Positions 9,870 to 17,716 of a stretch of DNA of 39,269 bases are shown in pieces. The DNA is from Dehalococcoidia bacterium (GTDB lineage Bacteria; Chloroflexota; Dehalococcoidia; Dehalococcoidales; BS750m-G39): assembly GCA_011176635.1 (NCBI GenBank), contig DUEC01000002.1, positions 1 through 39,269 on the forward strand, read 5' to 3'. The translations under genes and the position numbers were made by a program. Below the pieces are notes generated by a model that saw only the letters and a program-made list of their open reading frames with translations, searched no databases and was not told the origin of the DNA. Position 1 is the first letter of the stretch; each line of letters opens with the position of its first letter.

Positions 9870-10622
9870 ATGGGCAGGTTAGACGGAAAGGTAGCTATCG
9901 TAACCGGCGGTGCCAAGGGCCTGGGCAAGGCTTTTTGTTTTGGCCTGGCTAAAGAGGGGGCTAAGGTAGTAATGGCTGCCCACCGCCTCGACACCGATGA
10001 GGCCAAGCAGGCGGCCAAGGATATTGAGAGTAAGGGCGGGATGACGTTAGAGGTTGATGTTACCGACGAGGCGAGCACCATAGCCATGGCCGAAAAGGCC
10101 TTTAAGAAATTCGGCAAGATTGATATCCTGGTAAATAACGCCGCCTTCTACTACGGGGTAGGCCGAAATCCCTTCCACGAGGTTGACCCGAATGACTGGG
10201 ATAAGGCGCTGGCGGTGGGGGCTAAGGGCGCCTGGCTCTGCGCCAAGGCCGTATTCCCCTACATGAAGGAGCAGAAAAAGGGCAAGATTATCAATCTCTC
10301 TTCAGATACCGTCTTCGCTCCGACCAAGGGGATGATTAACTATATTACCTCCAAGGCGGCCGTTATCGGCATCACCCGCGTCCTGGCCGGAGAGCTGGGC
10401 CAGTATAACATCTGCGTCAACGCCATCGCCCCCGGCTACACCGATACCCCGGCCAGCTGGACCATCGGCAACGTGGCTAAGTTCGATACCAGCGACACCC
10501 CCCTGGGGCGCGTCGGCAAACCCGAGGACATGGTCGGGGCCGTTATCTTCTTCGCCAGCGATGACAGCGACTTTATCAGCGGCCAGACACTGATAATCGA
10601 TGGCGGCCGGCGGGTGCACTAA
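9870..10622 (+). CDS. SDR-family oxidoreductase (paralog of 14870-15622)
   Basis: VAIVTGGAKGLGKAF (TGxxxGxG), NNAAFYYG, YITSKAAVIG (YxxxK). Confidence 0.92.
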   Translation: MGRLDGKVAIVTGGAKGLGKAFCFGLAKEGAKVVMAAHRLDTDEAKQAAKDIESKGGMTLEVDVTDEASTIAMAEKAFKKFGKIDILVNNAAFYYGVGRNPFHEVDPNDWDKALAVGAKGAWLCAKAVFPYMKEQKKGKIINLSSDTVFAPTKGMINYITSKAAVIGITRVLAGELGQYNICVNAIAPGYTDTPASWTIGNVAKFDTSDTPLGRVGKPEDMVGAVIFFASDDSDFISGQTLIIDGGRRVH

Positions 10623-10640
10623 GCCAACGGAGCGATAGGT

Positions 10641-11144
10641 ATGACAAAGTCTCAACTGAAGGTGCTGGACAAGGTTACCCGGGAAGCCAAAGAGGCGCAG
10701 CTGGTTAACGACGCCTGCGGCTGGAGTACCCTCTACGGCCTGAGCCAGCACTTCCACTTTATCCCCAAAGAGCTGGTAGCGGCGGCGACGTCACTATCGG
10801 GGGGCTGCGGGGCGAGCAACGGCTCCTGCGGCGCTTATGTCTGCGGTCTCCTGGCTATAGGCTGGAAATTCAACCCGCCGATGGGAGATGACTCCCCAGA
10901 GGGGCTAGCCAAGAGAGAGATTGCCGGCAAGAAACTAAAGAAATTCAGGGAAGCCTTCATAAAGGAGTTCGGCACCACCATGTGTCCCGTCATACACGCG
11001 CAGCTCTACGGGCGGAGCTTTGACCTAATGGACGAGGGGCAACGGGAGGAATTCTTCAGCATACCCGACCACAGGGAGAAGTGCGCCTCGGTGGTGACCA
11101 AGGGCGCCCGTCTGGCGGCTGAGATTATGCTTGAGGAGGCTTAA
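10641..11144 (+). CDS. C_GCAxxG_C_C family protein
   Basis: Cys pattern SGGCGASNGSCGAYVCG with later TMCPVIHAQLYGRSFDLMD and EKCASVV. Confidence 0.7.
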   Translation: MTKSQLKVLDKVTREAKEAQLVNDACGWSTLYGLSQHFHFIPKELVAAATSLSGGCGASNGSCGAYVCGLLAIGWKFNPPMGDDSPEGLAKREIAGKKLKKFREAFIKEFGTTMCPVIHAQLYGRSFDLMDEGQREEFFSIPDHREKCASVVTKGARLAAEIMLEEA

Positions 11145-11160
11145 GGGCCAGGACCAGCCT

Positions 11161-11221
11161 TCAAAGCTTTTGATAGGTATTCTTCTCCTATTAAAACTCT
11201 CCCTTTAATAGGGGGCTTTGA
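11161..11221 (+). other. Nested inverted repeat in the 5' leader of the PEP/pyruvate-binding gene
   Basis: Outer arms TCAAAGC (11161-11167)/GCTTTGA (11215-11221); inner 9-bp arms CCTATTAAA (11187-11195)/TTTAATAGG (11204-11212). Confidence 0.6.
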
Positions 11222-11238
11222 TTTTATAGAGAGGGAAA

Positions 11239-12279
11239 ATGGCTGCCGGCAAACTGATATACGGCTTCGAGGAGCTGGGGCAGGAGCACAAAAAGCTGGT
11301 CGGCAAGAAGTGCGCCAACCTGGGAGAGATGACGCGGATGGGCTTAGCCGTCCCCCCGGGTTTCGCCATTTCCATCGCCCTCTACCGCAAATTCGCCAGG
11401 GCAACCGGGATCCTAGAGGAAATCTCCCGCCAGGTGAACAAGCTCGGCCAGCTCAAAGGCAGGAACATCGCCGTCTTTGATGAACTCAGCCAGAAAATCC
11501 GGGGCATCATCGAGGGCAAAGAGATGCCGCCGGAGATAAGCAAAGCCATAGCCTCATACTACGAAGGCTTAAGCAAAAAGGTGGGCGCCACCGATGTCGC
11601 CGTCTCACTGCGCTCGGCGGGGACGGCCAGCCGCCCGGGCATGTTCGAGAGCTACCTCAATATTATCGGCATTGAAGACGTGCTGGACAAGATAAAGAAG
11701 GTATGGTCAAGCGCCTATACGGCGCGGGCTATCGCCTTCCGCATCAACAAAGGCGTGCCCGTCATGGGGGACGAGCTCGGCATCGCCGTGGCCAAGATGG
11801 TAAACGCCCGCTCCTCCGGCATCAGCTTCACCGTGGACCCGCTCACCGGCGATACCTCACGGGTAATAATCGACGCCAACTGGGGGTTAGGGGTGGGCGT
11901 GGTCAGCGGGACAGGGAGCGTGGACAAGTTCGTGGTCGACAAAGAGACCCTGAAGATAGTAAAAACATCTATCGGCAAAAAGACGAAACAGGTAATAGCC
12001 AGGAAAAGAGGGGTGGGCTGGGGCGAGGTGCCGGTGAAGAAACAGAAAGTTCCCTGCTTAAGCAACCAGGAGATAGTAGCCGTTGCCAAGCTGGCCATAC
12101 TGCTTGAGGAGCACCTGGGCCAGCCGCAGGACATAGAGTGGGCTATTGACGCCGATTCCCCTCCAACCAAGAATATATCCCCCCTCCAGACCCGCCCGGC
12201 CAAGGTGGCCGCCCAGAGAAAAGAATCGGTTACCGACCGTATGCTCGACCTGATGGTCGATAAGTTCTATAGACCTTGA
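11239..12279 (+). CDS. PEP/pyruvate-binding (ATP-grasp, PPDK_N-like) domain protein; probable ATP-binding subunit of a split dikinase
   Basis: GKKCANLGEMTRMGLAVPPGFAIS, VAVSLRSAGTASRPGMFESYLN, SGISFTVDPLTGDTSRVIIDANWGLG, QDIEWAID, LQTRPAKV; no swivel-His or TIM-barrel domain in the ORF. Confidence 0.85.
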   Translation: MAAGKLIYGFEELGQEHKKLVGKKCANLGEMTRMGLAVPPGFAISIALYRKFARATGILEEISRQVNKLGQLKGRNIAVFDELSQKIRGIIEGKEMPPEISKAIASYYEGLSKKVGATDVAVSLRSAGTASRPGMFESYLNIIGIEDVLDKIKKVWSSAYTARAIAFRINKGVPVMGDELGIAVAKMVNARSSGISFTVDPLTGDTSRVIIDANWGLGVGVVSGTGSVDKFVVDKETLKIVKTSIGKKTKQVIARKRGVGWGEVPVKKQKVPCLSNQEIVAVAKLAILLEEHLGQPQDIEWAIDADSPPTKNISPLQTRPAKVAAQRKESVTDRMLDLMVDKFYRP

Positions 12280-12328
12280 CGATAAAGGCTATTGAAGCCT
12301 AGACTTAAATAGCGGGTAGAGGAGAGAA

Positions 12329-14059
12329 TTGGCCAAGAAGAAGCAGTTGAAGGCTAAAATCTGGGACGAGGCCCCGGGTTATGACTACATCGCCGAGATT
12401 GACCTCCCTGAGATGCGTTCCTGGTTCCTTGACGGGACGCACAGCATACCGCCCTTAACCCCCCTCTACGGATACCAGTGGGTGAGATTCTGCGGCCATG
12501 GCTTAAAGTTCGCCTGCACCGAGCTCAGCATCCCCACCTGCAGGGGCTGGGAATTACGCTTCTTGAGGGGCGGCATCTACTGCGCTTTCCATATAGTGAG
12601 GGACAAAAAGGAAATTGCCCAGCGCGAGGTCAGGTTCCGCCAGGCGCTGCGCCCCTGGCTTGAGGACTTTGAAGGGCTGTGGAGCGGTTACCGGCAGGAG
12701 CTACTGGGCATCTACGCCAAGCTCAGGGAGCTTGATGTCGATAACGCCACCAACCTCCAGCTTCACCACCACAACTACGACCTGATGCAGGCCTACATGA
12801 GGATGTGGGAAATCCACTTCGTCGGGATGTACGCTTCATACAACGCCTGGTTGCTGCTGGAGGCGATGACCAAGGAACGCTTCGGCTTGAGCGACCAGGA
12901 CCCCCAGTTTCAGGACATGGTTCGGGGCTTCGATAACAAGATATACCAGATGGACAAGAAGATGTGGCAGTTCGGCCAACTGGCCATCAGGATGGGCTTA
13001 GAAGACGTCTTCAAGAAGAACAAGCCCCAGTCCATCCTGGGCAAACTCCAGCAGTCGGCAAAGGGCAAGGAATGGTTCAAGCAGTTAATGGACTACATGG
13101 AGACGGATGATGTCGGCGGCTGGCGGATGAGGCGCTCCACCGACCTCAACGAGCCTTACTGGCTGGAAGACCCGGGCACGCCCATAGGGCTGGTAAAGGA
13201 CAACGTGATGCGGGGCTTGAGCTACAACCTGGAAGCTACCCGGGCCGAGATGGCCAAGAAGAGGGAAGCCGCCATCGCCGATTTCCTTAAAAAGGTGCCG
13301 GCGGGGGAGAAGGAGCTTTTCCAGGGGCTGATACGGCTTTCGGGCAAGGCCAGCTCCTACAGCGAGGAGCACGACCTCTACTGCGAGCTAATGGTTCAGG
13401 CTCTAATGCGCCGCGGTTACCTGGCCATGGGCAGAAGGCTGGCCGAGAAGGGGGCAATCGATAAACCCGATGACATATTCATGCTCAACCCGGATGAGAT
13501 TGACCGGGTTATTATGGTCCCCGAGGGGCACGACATGCGCTGGCTCACCAGAAGGCGGCGGGCCGCCTGGAAGGAGTGGCACAAAAAGCCAAATCCGGCG
13601 GTACTCACCGAGCGCGCCAGCCCGGAAAAGGCGGTAAAGCTCGACCTGTTGCCCTCCGGGGACGCCGTGGCCATCAAGACCATCATCGGCGAAATGCCCC
13701 AGCCCATGCCCAAGCTGAAGGCGGACTTAAGGGGTATCTGCGGCTGCGCCGGAGAGGTCGAAGGCAAAGCCCGCGTGGTGGTCAGGTACGAAGACCTCAA
13801 AAAGGTAAAGGCGGGGGAGATACTGGTCTGCCCCGGCATCAACCCGGCCTGGACTCCCGTCTTCGGCCTAGTAAACGGCGTAATCACCGATACCGGCGGC
13901 ACCTTAAGCCATGCCGCCATCATCGGGCGGGAATACGGCCTGCCCACCATCGTCAACACCCAGAAGGGCACCGCCAAGCTCAAATCGGGACAGCGGGTAA
14001 AGATGGACGCCACCAACGGCGCCGTCTACATAGTGAATAAACAAACCGGGAAAGGATAA
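12329..14059 (+). CDS. PEP-utilizing enzyme mobile (His-swivel) domain protein; probable substrate/His subunit of a split dikinase
   Basis: C-terminal CPGINPAWTPVFGLVNGVITDTGGTLSHAAIIGREYGLPTIVNT with the conserved SHA histidine; TTG start; no C-terminal PEP/pyruvate TIM barrel. Confidence 0.85.
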   Translation: MAKKKQLKAKIWDEAPGYDYIAEIDLPEMRSWFLDGTHSIPPLTPLYGYQWVRFCGHGLKFACTELSIPTCRGWELRFLRGGIYCAFHIVRDKKEIAQREVRFRQALRPWLEDFEGLWSGYRQELLGIYAKLRELDVDNATNLQLHHHNYDLMQAYMRMWEIHFVGMYASYNAWLLLEAMTKERFGLSDQDPQFQDMVRGFDNKIYQMDKKMWQFGQLAIRMGLEDVFKKNKPQSILGKLQQSAKGKEWFKQLMDYMETDDVGGWRMRRSTDLNEPYWLEDPGTPIGLVKDNVMRGLSYNLEATRAEMAKKREAAIADFLKKVPAGEKELFQGLIRLSGKASSYSEEHDLYCELMVQALMRRGYLAMGRRLAEKGAIDKPDDIFMLNPDEIDRVIMVPEGHDMRWLTRRRRAAWKEWHKKPNPAVLTERASPEKAVKLDLLPSGDAVAIKTIIGEMPQPMPKLKADLRGICGCAGEVEGKARVVVRYEDLKKVKAGEILVCPGINPAWTPVFGLVNGVITDTGGTLSHAAIIGREYGLPTIVNTQKGTAKLKSGQRVKMDATNGAVYIVNKQTGKG

Positions 14060-14068
14060 TAGCTAAAA

Positions 14069-14845
14069 TTGTTGCTTGAAGGCAAGGTAGCGGTTATCAC
14101 CGGCTCAACCTCGGGCATCGGCCGGGCGGGCGCCGTTTTACTGGCTAAAGAAGGCGCCAGGGTCGTTATCAGCGGCCGGAACCAGGAGCGTGGGCAGGAA
14201 GTGGTGAGCACGATAAAGAAACAGGGCGGTGAGGCAAGCTTTATCGCCGCCGACATGCTGGCGGTGGCCGATATCGAGCGTCTGGTTAAAGAAGCGGTCG
14301 CCACTTATAGCCGGCTGGACATCTTCTGGCATAACGCCGGCATCGTCGGGCCCGACAGCATCAAAGACATCACCCAAGAAACCTATGATAAGATGATGGC
14401 CGTCCACCTCAAAGCCGCCGTCTTCGGCGCCAGGTTCGCCGCTATCGAAATGAGCAAAAGCGGCGGCGGGGCTATTCTATTTACCAGCTCCGTGGCCGGG
14501 CTGAAGCAGTCCGGGTTTTCCATGACCTACTCGCTGGCCAAGAGCGGGCTGGTAATGCTGACCCGGAAGCTGGCGGTAGACCTGGCTAAAGACAAGATAC
14601 GGGTCAACTGCCTCTGCCCGGGGCGGGTGCAGACCGGGATGAGGCCGGATATCTCCCAGGAGCGGGCGCGGGCATTGGGCATCAGCGCCGAGGAGTGGGA
14701 AAAGAAGGACAAACAGCGTATACCAATGGGCAGGTTCGTCACCGAGGAAGAAGTTGCCGAGGCGGCGTTATTCCTGGTCTCAAGTAAGGCTTCGGCCATC
14801 ACCGGCGTCGCCCTGCCTGTTGACGGCGGTTTTCTGGCCGTATAA
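14069..14845 (+). CDS. SDR-family oxidoreductase
   Basis: VAVITGSTSGIGRAGAVLLAKEGA, HNAGIVGP, YSLAKSG. Confidence 0.9.
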   Translation: MLLEGKVAVITGSTSGIGRAGAVLLAKEGARVVISGRNQERGQEVVSTIKKQGGEASFIAADMLAVADIERLVKEAVATYSRLDIFWHNAGIVGPDSIKDITQETYDKMMAVHLKAAVFGARFAAIEMSKSGGGAILFTSSVAGLKQSGFSMTYSLAKSGLVMLTRKLAVDLAKDKIRVNCLCPGRVQTGMRPDISQERARALGISAEEWEKKDKQRIPMGRFVTEEEVAEAALFLVSSKASAITGVALPVDGGFLAV

Positions 14846-14869
14846 ATAATAATATATGGAGAGGTTAAA

Positions 14870-15622
14870 ATGGGAATATTGGAAAACAAGGTAGCTATCG
14901 TAACCGGCGGTGCCAAGGGCCTGGGCAAAGCCTACTCCTTAAGAATGGCCGAGGAAGGAGCCAAGGTAGTGGTAGCCGACATCCTGGAGGAGGACGCCGA
15001 GGCAGTCGCCAAGGAAATCAAGGCCAAGGGGGGCAAGGCTATAGCCGTGAAAGCCGATGTCACCTCCGAGGCCGAGACCAAGGGCATGGCCGAGAAAACG
15101 GTGCAGGAGTTCGGGCGAATAGACATCCTGGTCAACAACGCCGGCTTCTACCACGGCATGTCGAGGAAGTCCTTTGACGAAATCTCGCCAGCCGAGTGGG
15201 ACAAGATGATGGATGTCAGCGCCAAGGGAACCTGGCTCTGCTCCAGGGCGGTCTTCCCCCAGATGAAGAAGCAGAACAAGGGCAAGATTATCAATATATC
15301 CTCCGAGGCGGTCTTCGCCCCGACCAAGGGCCTGATTCACTACACGGCGGCTAAAGCGGCCGTCATCGGCATCAGCCGGGTGCTGGCCGGGGAGCTGGGC
15401 CAGTATAACATCTGCGTCAATGTGGTCGTCCCCGGCGTTATCGATACCCCGGCTACCAGAAGTTATGTCAACATGGAAAAGATGGACGCCAGCTCCGTCC
15501 CCATGGGGCGTTTCGGCAAACCGGAGGACGTGGTCGGCGCCGTTATCTTCTTCGCCAGCGACGACAGCGACTTCGTCAGCGGTCAAACCCTGCTCGTTGA
15601 CGGCGCCAGAAGGGTGAACTAA
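14870..15622 (+). CDS. SDR-family oxidoreductase (paralog of 9870-10622)
   Basis: VAIVTGGAKGLGKAYSLRMAEEGA, NNAGFYHG, YTAAKAAVIG; the same length as 9870-10622 and long identical DNA stretches near the 5' end. Confidence 0.92.
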   Translation: MGILENKVAIVTGGAKGLGKAYSLRMAEEGAKVVVADILEEDAEAVAKEIKAKGGKAIAVKADVTSEAETKGMAEKTVQEFGRIDILVNNAGFYHGMSRKSFDEISPAEWDKMMDVSAKGTWLCSRAVFPQMKKQNKGKIINISSEAVFAPTKGLIHYTAAKAAVIGISRVLAGELGQYNICVNVVVPGVIDTPATRSYVNMEKMDASSVPMGRFGKPEDVVGAVIFFASDDSDFVSGQTLLVDGARRVN

Positions 15623-15716
15623 AGGCGATAGACCGATTTTCACCCTTTAGCTTAAAGGCAAGATACTGTATAATGTAAAACAAAATATAAAGTCTTTTTA
15701 AAGGAGGAGAAAGAAG

Positions 15717-17435
15717 ATGCCCTGGATGTGGAATCTGCACACCAGAGAATTCTGGCCGCAAAGAGACCTAAAGAAATACCCGCTGTGGTTCGTCAACCTG
15801 GGACACAGCTACCCGGCCTGGACTCCGCTATTTAACTGGATGTGGTGCTACCCCTTAGCCCACGGCCTCTGCTACGGTATCAATGAGACCTGGATACCCA
15901 CCATCAGGGGCAGCGAGACCCGCGATATAGACGGCTGCGCCCTGGCCAGCTCCCTCAGGATTAGCGACGAGGCTGAGATTAAAGGAAGGCAGAAGAACTT
16001 CAAAAAGTTCATAACGGAAACCTACGCCCCCAAGGGAGACAAGCTCTATACCGATATGGAGAACGAGCTGATAGGGCTTTGCCACAAATTCAGGACTTTT
16101 GATTACGAAAATGCGACCCAGTACGAGCTTTACAAGCTCTTCCGGGAAGGGATACAGCTTCTCTACCGGGAGTGGGAGACCCATTTCTACCTGATATACC
16201 CGGTTTACGAGGCTTACTGGAACTGCACCGAGATTGCCGCCGAGTACGGCGGGGTCAAGGAATTCTCCCCCGCCTGGCACAAAATAATACGCGGCTACGA
16301 TAACGACCTCTTCGTCCAGGACAAGGCGCTCTGGGAACTGCGCAGCCGCGCCATCGAGCTTAAGATTGACGATGTCTTCACCAAGAACCCCGCCGAGAAG
16401 GTCATCCCCACCCTGAAGAAGCTACCGGCCGGCAAGCAGTGGCTGGAGAAAGACCTCAACGACTTCCTGGTGGTCAAGGGCTACGGCTGGCGCTCGCCGC
16501 GGATGATGGAGTTCATCGTGCCTTCATGGTGGGAAGACCCCACGCCGGCTATCGCCCACATTCAGCAGTACCTGACGATGTCAAAGGACGCCAAGGCGCC
16601 CTTCCCCCTGGATAGCATCAGGCCCCGCCTGGTCAAGGAGCGGGAAGAACTGACCCGCGAGCTTATCGACAAGGTGAAGGCGGCAAAATACCCCGACATG
16701 GACTGGTTCCTGGCCACCCTCAACGTCAGCCAGAGGTCAAGCGCCTTCAGCGAGAGCCATGATGTCGCCTGGGAGCAGGGCTGCCACACCACCTTCCGCT
16801 ACCTGGTGAGGAAGATTGGCGAGAGGCTGGTAAAGTTCGGCACCATTGAACAACCGGATGACATGTTCTTCTTCATCCCCGACGAGCTGGAGCTGTTCAT
16901 TGCCTATCCCGAATCTTACGAAATCAAGGATATTATCGCCGACCGCAGGACAACCTGGATAGCCCGGAAGGAATTCAAGTCGCGCTCGCACATTGTCACC
17001 GCCGGGCCTTTAACACCGGAAGATATAAACAAGCATATACTCTCGGCTCATGATGCCATAGTGGCCAAGGTCGTAGCCGGGGAAGCCCCTATCCCCAGGC
17101 CAGAAACCGGCGCTCTCCTCTTCGGCAACTGCGGCAGTCCGGCCGGCACCGTTGAAGGTAAAGCTCACCTGGTAGTAAACAACGAAGATGTCGTTTCTAC
17201 CCAGCCGGGCGATATTGTAGTCTGCCCGGGGATGTCTTCGGGATGGACGCCGGTGCTGCCGCTGGCTAAAGCCATAGTGACCAACGGCGGCGGTTCCTTA
17301 AGCCATGCTGGTATTCACTGCCGGGAGTACGATATACCCCTGGTATCAAACACCGGCAACGGTACCCTGGTTATCGAGGAAGGCGAAAAAATCCGGGTGG
17401 ATGCCACCGAGGGGCTCGTCTTCCGGGTAAAATAG
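15717..17435 (+). CDS. PEP-utilizing enzyme mobile (His-swivel) domain protein, paralog of 12329-14059
   Basis: CPGMSSGWTPVLPLAKAIVTNGGGSLSHAGIHCREYDIPLVSNT; matching internal blocks (NDVM-like, FxKNPAEKV/FKKNKPQS, SAFSESHD/SSYSEEHD) with the 12329 ORF. Confidence 0.85.
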   Translation: MPWMWNLHTREFWPQRDLKKYPLWFVNLGHSYPAWTPLFNWMWCYPLAHGLCYGINETWIPTIRGSETRDIDGCALASSLRISDEAEIKGRQKNFKKFITETYAPKGDKLYTDMENELIGLCHKFRTFDYENATQYELYKLFREGIQLLYREWETHFYLIYPVYEAYWNCTEIAAEYGGVKEFSPAWHKIIRGYDNDLFVQDKALWELRSRAIELKIDDVFTKNPAEKVIPTLKKLPAGKQWLEKDLNDFLVVKGYGWRSPRMMEFIVPSWWEDPTPAIAHIQQYLTMSKDAKAPFPLDSIRPRLVKEREELTRELIDKVKAAKYPDMDWFLATLNVSQRSSAFSESHDVAWEQGCHTTFRYLVRKIGERLVKFGTIEQPDDMFFFIPDELELFIAYPESYEIKDIIADRRTTWIARKEFKSRSHIVTAGPLTPEDINKHILSAHDAIVAKVVAGEAPIPRPETGALLFGNCGSPAGTVEGKAHLVVNNEDVVSTQPGDIVVCPGMSSGWTPVLPLAKAIVTNGGGSLSHAGIHCREYDIPLVSNTGNGTLVIEEGEKIRVDATEGLVFRVK

Positions 17436-17442
17436 ACTAAAG

Positions 17443-17715
17443 ATGAGCGCGAGGGTTAAACTGCCGCCTATCCTGCAAGAGCTCAGCGGTGGTATTGAGG
17501 CGCCTGAGGTAAGCGGTAATACCATCGGTGAATGCCTTAACAACCTTGAGGGGCAGTTTCCCGGCATCAAGGAATATCTGTTCGACAGGCGGGGGAGACT
17601 GCTGCGCATCTTTGGCATTTACCTGAACTCTGACGGTCTTAACCCCGTAGAGCTGGATACCCCGGTGCGGGAAAACGACGAGATTGTCATTCTGAACTTT
17701 CTTATGGGAGGATAA
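17443..17715 (+). CDS. MoaD/ThiS-family sulfur-carrier protein
   Basis: 90 aa beta-grasp-like, C-terminal VRENDEIVILNFLMGG with terminal GG; immediately upstream of AOR. Confidence 0.82.
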   Translation: MSARVKLPPILQELSGGIEAPEVSGNTIGECLNNLEGQFPGIKEYLFDRRGRLLRIFGIYLNSDGLNPVELDTPVRENDEIVILNFLMGG

Positions 17716-17716
17716 A

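Noticed and set aside
9870-15622. Assembly artefact explanation for two SDRs exactly 5000 nt apart
   Set aside because: The proteins differ at many residues and the intervening genes differ, so the exact offset is a coincidence of a real paralog pair.
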